Shown here: positions 35,074 through 42,758 of the stretch, one piece after another
Layout of the letters: the number at the start of each line of letters is the position of its first letter
Position numbering within the stretch: position 1 is the stretch's first letter
Assembly: GCF_000423885.1 (NCBI RefSeq)
Contig: NZ_AUIV01000002.1
Location: 134,399 to 198,398, forward strand
DNA from: Thermomonas fusca DSM 15424
Lineage (GTDB): Bacteria; Pseudomonadota; Gammaproteobacteria; Xanthomonadales; Xanthomonadaceae
Direction of reading: 5' to 3'
Length of the DNA: 64,000 bases
The notes under the pieces: generated by a model
What the model saw: only the letters and a program-made list of their open reading frames with translations
Databases searched by the model: none
Told to the model about the DNA's origin: nothing
Translations under genes and position numbers: made by a program

Positions 35074-35652
35074 CTAGAACCCCAGCTTGGCTCCCGCCCC
35101 CAGCAGGGTGGCGACGCCCAGCAGGGCGAAAATGCCGGCGGCGATCGAGTGCACCAGCTTCATCGGAATCCTGTTCGCCAAACGGTCGCCAACGAACACT
35201 GCGGGCACGTCCGCGATCAGCATGCCGAGGGTGGTGCCGATGACCACCAGCAAAGGCGTTGCGTAGTGGGCGGCCATCGCCACGGTGGCGATCTGGGTCT
35301 TGTCGCCCATCTCGGCCAGGAAGAAGGTCACCAACGTGGCGCCGAATACCCCGAACTTCCCTGCAATCCGGGTTTCCTCTTCCTCGATCTTGTCCGGGAT
35401 CAGCGTCCACACCGCCATGCCGACGAACGACAGGCCCAGCACCCAGCGCAGCACCTCGGGGGTCAGCATGGCGGTGATCCACGCGCCCAGCGCACCCGCC
35501 AGCCCGTGGTTGACGATGGTCGCCACCAGGATGCCGAGGATGATCGGCACCGGCTTCTTGAAGCGCGCGGCGAGGATGAAGGCGAGCAGCTGGGTCTTGT
35601 CGCCGATTTCGGCGAGCGCGACCACTCCGGTGGAGACGAGCAGTGATTCCAT
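35074..35652 (-). CDS. TMEM165/GDT1 (UPF0016) family manganese exporter
   Basis: The 192-residue protein has six membrane helices and the duplicated signature EIGDKTQ (residues 15-21) and EMGDKTQ (114-120), which form the ion site of the GDT1/UPF0016 family. In Xanthomonas and Vibrio such proteins (called MneA or MntX in the literature) export Mn2+. The upstream yybP-ykoY riboswitch (35719-35825) is a direct sign of manganese control here. ATG 35652 begins the first motif-bearing helix; a frame reaching 35772 would run through the riboswitch. Confidence 0.93.
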   Translation of the reverse strand: MESLLVSTGVVALAEIGDKTQLLAFILAARFKKPVPIILGILVATIVNHGLAGALGAWITAMLTPEVLRWVLGLSFVGMAVWTLIPDKIEEEETRIAGKFGVFGATLVTFFLAEMGDKTQIATVAMAAHYATPLLVVIGTTLGMLIADVPAVFVGDRLANRIPMKLVHSIAAGIFALLGVATLLGAGAKLGF

Positions 35653-35682
35653 GGATTTTCCAGGGCCGGGCAACGGACGAAT

Positions 35683-35722
35683 GACCACCGCGCATCCCCG
35701 GCCATCCCGAAGCGCAGTGGTC
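35683..35722 (-). promoter_or_regulatory. alternative hairpin of the riboswitch expression platform
   Basis: On the RNA (minus strand), GACCACUGCGC (35722-35712) can pair with GCGCGGUGGUC (35693-35683) over 11 bp with one mismatch. Its first bases are also the 3' strand of the riboswitch P1 helix, so the two helices exclude each other. Manganese binding, which stabilises P1, should therefore open this hairpin. There is no U-tract, so control is more likely at translation than termination. Confidence 0.6.
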
Positions 35723-35825
35723 AAAGGTCTTGCCAAGCATGGGAACCGCCCGCGCCATGGCCTGTGGGCCAAGTGTGTTGACGTGGGCCTCTTCGCGACG
35801 AAGAGCGGCTACTCCCCAATGACCC
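35719..35825 (-). promoter_or_regulatory. yybP-ykoY manganese riboswitch
   Basis: On the minus strand the leader reads GGUCAUUGGGGAGUAGCCG at its 5' end, then a stem, CGUCAACA, a further stem region, and GGCAAGACCUUUGACC at the 3' end. GGGGAGUAGC, GUCAACA and AGACCUUU are the conserved loops of the yybP-ykoY (manganese) class, and GGUCA (35824-35820) pairs with UGACC (35723-35719) to form P1. It sits 66 bases upstream of a GDT1-family manganese exporter, exactly where the class is expected. Recognition is by motif; no covariance model was run. Confidence 0.93.
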
Positions 35826-35958
35826 AATCATTTTACATGGCAATGGCGTGCGGGTCATCGACAGCGGACGGCCCGCGGAATCGGGTCGTTTCCGCGCCTG
35901 TCGATTTCCGTCGCACCCATCCGTCGTACTCAGTGACCCCTACCGGAGGAGCAGCGCC

Positions 35959-36438
35959 ATGATCCCGAAGAACACCATCTGCCTGTGGTACGACGAGGCG
36001 GCGCTGGAGGCCGCCACCTTCTATGCCGCCACCTTCCCCGACAGTTCCGTAGGCCGGGTGATGCGGGCGCCGGGGGACTTTCCCTCGGGCCGCCAGGGCG
36101 ACGTTCTCACCGTGGAGTTCACCGTGCTGGGCATCCCGTGCGTCGGCCTCAACGGCGGGCCGGCGTTCCGCCACAGCGAGGCGTTCTCGTTCCAGGTCGC
36201 CACCGACGACCAGGCCGAAACCGACCGCTACTGGGACGCCATTGTCGGCAACGGCGGCGAGGAAAGCGACTGCGGCTGGTGCCGCGACCGATGGGGCGTA
36301 TCGTGGCAGATCACGCCGCGCGCCCTGCTGGAAGCCATCATCGACCCCGACCCGGCCGCAGCCAGGCGCGCATTCGACGCGATGATGACGATGCGCAGGA
36401 TCGATATCGCCGCGATCGAGGCGGCGCGCCGCGGCTGA
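35959..36438 (+). CDS. VOC superfamily (PhnB-like) protein
   Basis: A 159-residue protein of the PhnB/3-demethylubiquinone-methyltransferase-like VOC group: it opens NTICLWYDEAALEAATFYAATFPDS and contains FEV-like strands, LNGGPAFRHSEAFSFQV and the WGVSWQITP ending typical of the family. These proteins have paired beta-alpha-beta-beta-beta units and usually bind a metal, but many PhnB-like members have no proven activity. GGAGGAG precedes the ATG. Confidence 0.9.
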   Translation: MIPKNTICLWYDEAALEAATFYAATFPDSSVGRVMRAPGDFPSGRQGDVLTVEFTVLGIPCVGLNGGPAFRHSEAFSFQVATDDQAETDRYWDAIVGNGGEESDCGWCRDRWGVSWQITPRALLEAIIDPDPAAARRAFDAMMTMRRIDIAAIEAARRG

Positions 36439-36460
36439 GCTGGGCGACTGCGCCGCGGCC

Positions 36461-36826
36461 TCAGCCGCGCAGCAGGATCATCGGCAGGGCGAACAGGGCC
36501 AGCGTGAACAGGATGCCGACGACGACCAGCGCCACCCGTCCCGGCTCCGCGCGCACGACCGACCAGAACGTCTCCGCGGCGCCATCGCGCTCGGCAGCCT
36601 CGCGCTCGGCGCGGGCGCGCTGCTGGCGCCCCTGCTGGTAGGTGGCCAGCAATTGCTTCGCTGCCGCGAACCCGGCCTCGTCGCGCAGCCAGATCCCGCC
36701 GAAGGAAATTCCCCAGCGGCTGGGCTTGGTTTCGTAGTACTCGACCCGGTGCTCATCGAGCAGCGCGCGCACTTCGTCGGCCTCGTCATCAGGCACGTTG
36801 CGCAGGTTCATCAGCAGCTTGGCCAT
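36461..36826 (-). CDS. DUF6164-like protein with C-terminal membrane helix
   Basis: A 121-residue protein: an N-terminal alpha/beta domain (MAKLLMNLRNVPDDEADEVRALLDEHRVEYYETKP in part; WGISFGGIWL), a charged helix (about 62-85) and one C-terminal membrane helix (about 98-118). It matches from memory the DUF6164 family of Xanthomonadaceae and Pseudomonas, function unknown. It converges on the VOC gene. Confidence 0.78.
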   Translation of the reverse strand: MAKLLMNLRNVPDDEADEVRALLDEHRVEYYETKPSRWGISFGGIWLRDEAGFAAAKQLLATYQQGRQQRARAEREAAERDGAAETFWSVVRAEPGRVALVVVGILFTLALFALPMILLRG

Positions 36827-36899
36827 GGCGCGAGGATAGCAGCCGCGCCCGCGACCCAGCGCGGGCGTGTGCCTCCACGCAATGCCGACAGCGCGCGGT

Positions 36900-37799
36900 C
36901 TACCTGTCGATACGCAGGAACCGCGCCGCGTTGTCGTGGAAGATCGCGCGCTTCTGCGCCGGGCCCAGGAACGCGGCGCTGTCGATGCCTTCCACCGCCT
37001 GCGTGATCGCTTCCGGCCAGACCATCTGGTCGGAGCCGAACATCAGCCGATCGCCCATCCCGGCGGTCATCAGCGCGCGCAGGTAGTCATGGAACTCCTG
37101 CCGCGGGATGATCCAGTTGATCACCGACAGGTCCGCGTGCACCTGCGGGTACATGTAGAGGATGGCCTTGGTTTCCTGCAGGTAGGGCCAGCCGGCATGC
37201 ATCAGCCACACCCGCAGTTTGGGATGGCGCTTGAGCATCGGCTCCAACCGCATCGGGTTGCCGAGGTCGACGCTGAAGCCCGGGCAGCAGCCATACGGCG
37301 TGCCCGGCGGCGCCAAGCCGGTGTGGATGCCGACGGGGATGTCGAGCTCTTCGGCCAGCGCGAGGTAGGGCTCGAACCACGCATCGCTGGGGTCCAGCCC
37401 GTGGTACTGAGCGCCGATCTCGCCCATCACCTTCAGCTCGCCGGCAGCGAACGCCTTGCGCAGCACTTCGACCGGCGGCAGCGGCGTGCGTCCGTCATCC
37501 AGGAATGCGCCCGCCCAGATCGTGTCGTCGCCGCCGGCCCGCAGGATGCTGGCCATCGCCGTATCCGGGCCACTGACCAGCCCCAGCACGATGCCGTGCC
37601 GGCGCATGCGCTCCAGCGTCAGCTGCTCGCGCTCGGCATCGGAATTGGCCGTGGTCGGCTGTCCGGTGGCCGGGTTCGGTGCACCCGGGGCAGCCGGCCC
37701 CACGTGCAGGTGGACATCGATGATCGGCCCCGAGTACGTCTGCGCGAACGCGGGGCTGCAGGCCAATGCCAGCAGCAGGGCCAGGACGGAAAAACGCAT
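36900..37799 (-). CDS. secreted amidohydrolase (metal-dependent, amidohydrolase_2 type)
   Basis: A 299-residue protein with a signal peptide (1-19, SPAFAQ) and a TIM-barrel amidohydrolase_2 domain. The metal motif is DVHLHVG (His30, His32); later ligands include His in VGIHTGL and LMHAGWP, and Asp in FGSDQMVWP. Members hydrolyse or decarboxylate ring compounds, but a secreted form of this group has no assigned substrate. It is divergent from the SDR gene. Confidence 0.88.
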   Translation of the reverse strand: MRFSVLALLLALACSPAFAQTYSGPIIDVHLHVGPAAPGAPNPATGQPTTANSDAEREQLTLERMRRHGIVLGLVSGPDTAMASILRAGGDDTIWAGAFLDDGRTPLPPVEVLRKAFAAGELKVMGEIGAQYHGLDPSDAWFEPYLALAEELDIPVGIHTGLAPPGTPYGCCPGFSVDLGNPMRLEPMLKRHPKLRVWLMHAGWPYLQETKAILYMYPQVHADLSVINWIIPRQEFHDYLRALMTAGMGDRLMFGSDQMVWPEAITQAVEGIDSAAFLGPAQKRAIFHDNAARFLRIDR

Positions 37800-37926
37800 C
37801 GTGCGCTCCTTTGCGTGGGCTCACGACAGGCAACGGCAAGTGGATGGATGGACGGCCATCCGCCCCCGCAACGTCGCTGTCCCGCCGTTGTGCCATGCTG
37901 GCCGCATCCCCGACGGAGCGTGCGAA

Positions 37927-38841
37927 ATGAGCAGCAGGAAAACGGGTTCCACCGCCAAGGCTTCCGCGAATGGCAAGCCGTCCAGGCCCGAAAAATCCAC
38001 CAAGTCCGTTGCGGGCGGCAAGCCCCGAACCGCCGCACCGGCGAAGGTTGCGCACACGCCGCACCGCTTCGACGGCAAGGTGGTGGTCACCACCGGCGCC
38101 GCCGCGGGCCTGGGCCGCGCCACCGCGCTGCGGCTGGCGCTGGAGGGCGCGGCGCAGGTGCTGGTGGACCTGAAGAAGGACGCGTTGAAGCGGCTGCAGA
38201 AGGAAATCCTTGCGCTCAATCCGCAGGCGCGAACGCTGCTGGTCACCGCCGACGTGTCCAACCCGGACGACGTCCACGCCTACGTCAAGAAGACGATGAA
38301 GACCTTCGGCCGCATCGACGGGTTCTTCAACAACGCCGGCATCGAAGGCCACCAGAATCTGACCGAAAACTTCGGCGGCAAGGAGTTCGACCGCGTCATC
38401 GGTGTCAACCTCAACGGCGTGTTCCACGGCATGGCCGAGGTGCTGAAGGTGATGCGCCAGCAGGGCAGCGGCAGCATCGTCAATACCGCGTCGGTGGGCG
38501 GCATCCGCGGGGTGGGCAACCAGTCCGGCTACTCCGCCTCCAAGCACGGCGTGGTGGGCCTGACCCGCAACTCGGCGGTGGAATACGGCCAGTTCGGCAT
38601 CACCATCAATGCGATCGCGCCGGGCGCGATCATGACCGACATGGTCGAGAATTCGCTGCGGCAGATGGCCGGCGAGGATTGGGAAGCGGCCGGCAAGCAG
38701 TTCGTCAGCGTCAACCCGATGCAGCGCTTCGGCCGGCCAGAGGAAGTGGCCGCGGTGGCGGCGTTCCTGCTGTCCGGCGAAGCCAGCTTCGTCAACGGGC
38801 TGGTGGTCACCATCGACGGCGGCCAGTCGTACAAATACTGA
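37927..38841 (+). CDS. classical SDR family oxidoreductase with basic N-terminal extension
   Basis: A 304-residue protein. The SDR domain (from about 47) has TGAAAGLG (56-63), NNAG, the catalytic Ser in TASVGG and YSASK (Tyr202, Lys206), with an Asp after the second strand (LVDLKKD) that favours NAD. The first 45 residues are a Lys/Ser/Pro-rich disordered extension, unusual for a bacterial SDR. Substrate unknown. ATG 37927 is the first start after the promoter gap; the SDR body alone could begin near residue 40 but has no good internal start. Confidence 0.88.
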   Translation: MSSRKTGSTAKASANGKPSRPEKSTKSVAGGKPRTAAPAKVAHTPHRFDGKVVVTTGAAAGLGRATALRLALEGAAQVLVDLKKDALKRLQKEILALNPQARTLLVTADVSNPDDVHAYVKKTMKTFGRIDGFFNNAGIEGHQNLTENFGGKEFDRVIGVNLNGVFHGMAEVLKVMRQQGSGSIVNTASVGGIRGVGNQSGYSASKHGVVGLTRNSAVEYGQFGITINAIAPGAIMTDMVENSLRQMAGEDWEAAGKQFVSVNPMQRFGRPEEVAAVAAFLLSGEASFVNGLVVTIDGGQSYKY

Positions 38842-38959
38842 TGCGGCGAGCAATCGCGGCAGGCGTCGTTCGCGGTGCCCGCCCGCGCATAGCGGGAGGC
38901 CAAGGCGCGTACTGGCGCATGGGCTGCGGACTTCCGAAGCACGCCGATGCCAACGGCCC

Positions 38960-40003
38960 TTAGCGCGCTTCCACCGCAGCCCTGCCCCGTTTCTTCCCGG
39001 CGCGCGCCTTTGCCCGCGCCTTCGCGCGCTCGTCCACCACCGCGGTGAACAGCGCACCGACGAAAATGATCAGCGCCGCGTAGTAGATCCACACCAGCGC
39101 CAGCACCAGCGTGCCCATCGCGCCATAGGCCGAACCCGGATCCGCGCGCCCCAGGTACCAGCCGATGGCCGCGCGCCCGACCAGGAACATCAGCGCGGTG
39201 GCCGCGCCGCCACCGACCGCGCGCCGCCAGCCTACGCGGCGATCCGGCAGATAGTGGTACATCAGCGCGAACGCGAGCATGTACACCAGCCAGGCGGCCA
39301 CCTGGGCCATCAGCGGCAGCATCCAGTCCGCCCGCGCGAACAGCAGCTCCAGCACTGTATTCAGGGTCAGCGACACCACCAGCAGGAAGCCAAGCGCCAG
39401 CACCAGTCCCATCGAGAATACCCGCTTGCGCAGCCACGCCAGCGGGCCGGACAGCGCCGTCGCGTCGGTGCGGAACACCTTGTTGAGCACGTCCTGCAGC
39501 TGCGCGAACACCGCGGTGGCGCCGACGAACAGCAGGCCCAGGCTCCACCAGCCGGCAATCGACCCGGTATCCGGCCGGTTGCGCGCATTCACGACGATGG
39601 TGCGCGCCACCCGCTCCGCATCCGCGCCCACCAACAGCGCGATCTGCTGCATCACCGCTTCCTGCGCAAGCGGCAGGATCGAGGTGGTGAACCACACCAG
39701 GATCAGCAGCAGCGGCGCCAGCGACAGGATCGCGTACAGCGCCAGCGCCGCCGCCTGCGACATCAGGTCGGCATCGATGAAGCGCCGCAGCAGCGCCATC
39801 GGCAGGCTGCCGCGGGCCTTGCGGATGAACGCCTGCACGGCGGGCCGGCGCGTGGACAGCCCGCTGCGCCCGCGCGAGGCGGTGGGCTTGGTGGGGTCGA
39901 GCTTTTCCGCCACCTGGCCGGGCTTCGCTGCGCTCACGATCTTCTTGACCGCATGCTTTGCCGGCGAGGCTGGGGGTTTACCGGAGCTGCGTCGTCTCGG
40001 CAT
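38960..40003 (-). CDS. YihY/BrkB family inner-membrane protein
   Basis: A 347-residue protein with an N-terminal basic tail (1-65) and a C-terminal YihY/BrkB domain of about six helices (SQAAALALYAILSLAPLL, GWWSLGLLFVGATAVFAQLQDVLNKVF, YHYLPDRRVGWRRAVGGGAATAL are in part hallmarks). It ends in a Lys/Arg/Ala-rich tail. The family was once called RNase BN by mistake; its real role is unknown, possibly transport. A start at 40036 would add 11 residues; neither has a strong ribosome binding site. Confidence 0.9.
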   Translation of the reverse strand: MPRRRSSGKPPASPAKHAVKKIVSAAKPGQVAEKLDPTKPTASRGRSGLSTRRPAVQAFIRKARGSLPMALLRRFIDADLMSQAAALALYAILSLAPLLLILVWFTTSILPLAQEAVMQQIALLVGADAERVARTIVVNARNRPDTGSIAGWWSLGLLFVGATAVFAQLQDVLNKVFRTDATALSGPLAWLRKRVFSMGLVLALGFLLVVSLTLNTVLELLFARADWMLPLMAQVAAWLVYMLAFALMYHYLPDRRVGWRRAVGGGAATALMFLVGRAAIGWYLGRADPGSAYGAMGTLVLALVWIYYAALIIFVGALFTAVVDERAKARAKARAGKKRGRAAVEAR

Positions 40004-40075
40004 GCACGGGCCGTTGCGGAAACACCCCCGCACCATGCCGGGTGCCGCGTGAAGGTGGAATGGTGCAGCAGGCGG

Positions 40076-40933
40076 CTAATCCTGCTCGGCCGCGGCCTCG
40101 CGGCCCTGCTGGCGGATCAGCGCCTCCTCGCGCGCATCGTTGATGGCGTGGCGCACGCCATCAAGATCCGGCGCGGAATCGTCATGCGCGAACACGCCGG
40201 TGAGTTCGCTGTCCGGGCGCAGTTCGCCGGCTTCGTACAGCGCCCACATCTCCTCGCCATACCAGGTGTCCAGCAGCTCCGGCGCCCACGCACCGAGGCT
40301 GGCGGTGAGGTTGTTGACGTCGCGCAGCAACATGGTGCGCGCGGCGTTGTTGCCGGCGGCGCTGACCACCTGCGGGAAGTCGATGACCACCGGGCCGTCG
40401 GGCGCCACCAGCACGTTGTATTCGGAAAGGTCGCCGTGGATCAGCCCGACGCAGAGCATCTTCACCACCTGCTTTACCAGGAAACGATGGAATCCGCGCG
40501 CCTGCTCCGGCGACAGCTCCACTTCGCCCAGCCGCGGCGCGGAATGGCCGTCGGCATCGACCACCAGCTCCATCACCAGCACGCCGTGGAAATAGCCGTA
40601 GGGTTCCGGCACGCGCACGCCGGCATCGCGCAGCTGGTACAGCGCGTCGACCTCGGTGTTCTTCCACGCGGTTTCCTGCTGCTTGCGCCCGTACTTGCTG
40701 GCCTTGCCGATCGCCCGCGCCTCGCGGCTGCCGCGCACCTTGCGCCCTTCCTGGTACTGCACGCGCTGCTGGAAACTGCGCTGCGCCATGTCCTTGTACA
40801 GCTTGGCGCAGCGGATCTCGTTGCCGGCGCGCACCACGTACACGGCCGCTTCCTTGCCGCTTTTCAGCGGTCGCATCACTTCATCGATCACGCCGTCATC
40901 GATGAGCGGCTGCAGGCCAGAAGGTGTTTTCAT
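40076..40933 (-). CDS. RIO1-like serine/threonine kinase (PA4780 type)
   Basis: A 285-residue atypical kinase: a nucleotide loop SGKEAAVYVV with the catalytic-loop HGDLSEYNV and metal-binding IDFPQ, all RIO1 signatures. A basic central segment (VRGSREARAIGKASKYGRKQQ) is typical of the Pseudomonas PA4780 group. RIO kinases act on ribosome maturation in archaea and eukaryotes; the bacterial group's targets are not settled. It is 72 bp from the YihY gene on the same strand and divergent from a pseudouridine synthase. Confidence 0.92.
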   Translation of the reverse strand: MKTPSGLQPLIDDGVIDEVMRPLKSGKEAAVYVVRAGNEIRCAKLYKDMAQRSFQQRVQYQEGRKVRGSREARAIGKASKYGRKQQETAWKNTEVDALYQLRDAGVRVPEPYGYFHGVLVMELVVDADGHSAPRLGEVELSPEQARGFHRFLVKQVVKMLCVGLIHGDLSEYNVLVAPDGPVVIDFPQVVSAAGNNAARTMLLRDVNNLTASLGAWAPELLDTWYGEEMWALYEAGELRPDSELTGVFAHDDSAPDLDGVRHAINDAREEALIRQQGREAAAEQD

Positions 40934-41023
40934 TGCATCCCGTGAGAAAGATCAAAATCGCGAATCCAGCGCGATAGAGTGCCTGATCGCTACACTGGCT
41001 GTCCCCTTTTCCGGCAATGCCGC

Positions 41024-41746
41024 ATGTCCGATCCGGTTCGACTGGCCAAACGCGTGGCCGACCTCGCCGCCTGCTCGCGCAGCGACGCCGAGCACTACAT
41101 CAAGAACGGCTGGGTGCGGGTGGATGGGCGCCTGGTCGAGGATCCCGCGCAGCCGGTGTCCAGCGAAGAGGTGACGCTGGATGACGAAGCGCGGCTGGAG
41201 GCCGTGGAGCCGGCCACCGTGCTGCTGCACAAGCCGGTGGGCTACGACACCATCAGCGGGCGCAAGCCGGCCGCAGCCCTGGTGCGACCGGACACGCGCT
41301 GGCCGGAAGACCCTTCCGGCGTGCGCATGCTGGAACGCCACTTCCACCGGCTGACCCCGCTGGTGCCCCTGGACGCCGAATCCAGCGGCCTGATGGTGCT
41401 GACCCAGGATGGCCGCGTGTGGCGCCGGCTCACCGAGGACGGCGACGAGATCGAGCAGGAGTACGTGGTCGAGGTCAGCGGCGAGATCGCCCCTTACGGC
41501 CTGCGCAGGCTCAACCACGGCTTGCACTACAACGGCCGGGCGCTGCCGCCGTGCAAGGTCAGCTGGCAGAACGAAGTGCGCCTGCGCTTCGCCCTGAAGG
41601 GCGTTCAGGGCGGGCAGCTGCGCGACATGTGCGCGCAGGTCGGGCTGGAGGTGGTGTCGATCCGCCGCCTGCGGATCGGCAAGGTATCGCTGGCGAAGAT
41701 GCCGGTCGGCGCATGGCGCTATCTGCCGGTGGGCGAGCGGTTCTAG
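41024..41746 (+). CDS. RsuA/RluF-family rRNA pseudouridine synthase
   Basis: A 240-residue protein with an N-terminal S4 RNA-binding domain (about 5-60; RLAKRVADLAACSRSDAEHYI) and an RsuA-type catalytic domain. LHKPVGYDTISG is motif I, and PLDAESSGLMVLTQDG holds the catalytic Asp. The usual Arg just before that Asp (GRLD) is replaced by Pro (VPLD), an unusual change. KVSWQNEVRLRFAL and VSIRRLRIGKVSL are the C-terminal RNA-contact parts. It should modify a uridine in 23S or 16S rRNA. Confidence 0.9.
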   Translation: MSDPVRLAKRVADLAACSRSDAEHYIKNGWVRVDGRLVEDPAQPVSSEEVTLDDEARLEAVEPATVLLHKPVGYDTISGRKPAAALVRPDTRWPEDPSGVRMLERHFHRLTPLVPLDAESSGLMVLTQDGRVWRRLTEDGDEIEQEYVVEVSGEIAPYGLRRLNHGLHYNGRALPPCKVSWQNEVRLRFALKGVQGGQLRDMCAQVGLEVVSIRRLRIGKVSLAKMPVGAWRYLPVGERF

Positions 41747-41868
41747 GCCACTGGCTGGCTCCCCTCGACTTTCGAGCGGCTTGTCACCTGCCCCGCCCGT
41801 CCGCGGGCGCATACTCTGAAGACCGGCTGCAACCGCAGCCGTACCAACGCACAGCCAGGGAGATGCAC

Positions 41869-41985
41869 GTGAGCAAGGGCATGAACCAGAAGAAGCAGGA
41901 AAAGAAGAAACCGGCCAAGACGATGAAGGAAAAGAAGGCCGAAAAGAAGGACAAGAAGACGACCAAGGCGTTCGCGCCGACCTGA
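41869..41985 (+). CDS. 38-residue Lys-rich small protein
   Basis: The product is MSKGMNQKKQEKKKPAK followed by TMKEKKAEKKDKKTTKAFAPT, about half lysine. GTG 41869 has AGGGAG at proper spacing; an ATG at 41863 is in frame but touches the AGGGAG, so GTG is preferred. Short Lys-rich proteins of this pattern recur in beta- and gammaproteobacteria and may bind nucleic acid, but no function is known. It sits alone, 120 bp after the pseudouridine synthase gene. Confidence 0.65.
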   Translation: MSKGMNQKKQEKKKPAKTMKEKKAEKKDKKTTKAFAPT

Positions 41986-42110
41986 GCCGGGCCCCTCGGC
42001 GGAGCGCCTTCCGCCCGGATGCCGTCCCGCTCCCTGCCTTTCCAAAGCACTGGATGAGCGCCGCCCTGCCCCGCCCGTAAGCGCTTCCGTCCTCGTCCTG
42101 CCGCCATCTG

Positions 42111-42236
42111 AAGCAAGGCGGCAACGCCGCCAAGCTGGGCGGGGTGTGGCCGCTCAAGCGCTTCCCGGTGCTGGTGGAGGCTGGCCGCACCGTGCTGGGG
42201 GGCAGCTGCATCATTCAATGCCTCCAGCACCCACCG
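42111..42236 (+). pseudogene. fragment of a glutathione-S-transferase-like N-terminal domain
   Basis: The frame reads KQGGNAAKLGGVWPLKRF, PVLVEAGRTVLGGSCIIQC and LQH, which looks like the end of a thioredoxin-fold GST N-terminal domain: a cis-Pro in FPVLV, then a serine- or cysteine-containing SCIIQ in place of the usual SxxIIEYL. There is no start signal and no C-terminal domain; upstream is a stop in the same frame and downstream the similarity ends. This looks like a decayed or deleted gene. Confidence 0.5.
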
Positions 42237-42403
42237 GGTGCCGAACAGATCCAGAATACCGGTGGCCGGCTGGTAACCGTTGGCCAAGGATCCACCGGCG
42301 ACCACCAGCACGGCCAGCAGTCCCAGGCTGAGCGCCAGCGACGCGTGACCCGCCACGCCTGGCACGCGTCGAAACCTTGAGGTGCTTCCGCCGCGCCGGC
42401 CGC
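42237..42403. other. gap with a minus-strand membrane-segment remnant and an inverted repeat
   Basis: On the minus strand from about 42365 a frame reads VAGHASLALSLGLLAVLVV then ANGYQPATGILDLFGTRW, which looks like one membrane helix plus a linker, but it then runs into the GST-like remnant's opposite strand. It may be a fragment of a second lost gene. Arms cgacgcgtg (42339-42347) and cacgcgtcg (42363-42371) form a 9 bp inverted repeat near its start. No complete gene was seen from 41986 to 42403. Confidence 0.4.
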
Positions 42404-42688
42404 TCAGGCCAGCCGCTCGATCTCCCGCGCGGCCATCCCCGCTGCGGACTGCAGCATGCCCGAATAGAGCTTGCGGCCCGGCCCCAGGTCGCGGGCGGCG
42501 GTCTCAAGCCCATGCACGTACGCCGCAAGCAGATCGCGCGCGTTGAACTGCTGGCTCAGGTCCTCCACCGTCCGGGCCACGGCATCACGCAGGTGCCAAT
42601 CCACGTTGGTGCCGGACTCGGCCTGCTTGGCCAGGTCCAAGACCCGGATGACATGCGGCGTGACAAGACAGACAACGGTGGCTTTCAT
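42404..42688 (-). CDS. small helical hypothetical protein
   Basis: A 94-residue protein, mainly helical by composition: MKATVVCLVTPHVIRVLDLAKQ, then VARTVEDLSQQFNARDLLAAYV and MLQSAAGMAAREIERL. No family was recognised. It follows pyrC on the same strand with a 70 bp gap. Coding status is supported by codon usage and a weak AGGT upstream. Confidence 0.58.
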   Translation of the reverse strand: MKATVVCLVTPHVIRVLDLAKQAESGTNVDWHLRDAVARTVEDLSQQFNARDLLAAYVHGLETAARDLGPGRKLYSGMLQSAAGMAAREIERLA

Positions 42689-42758
42689 GCAAACGACCTG
42701 TGGGGGACAGGAGCGCGAAGATACCCCAACGCGCCGTCAAAGCGACGTGGCGGACGGG

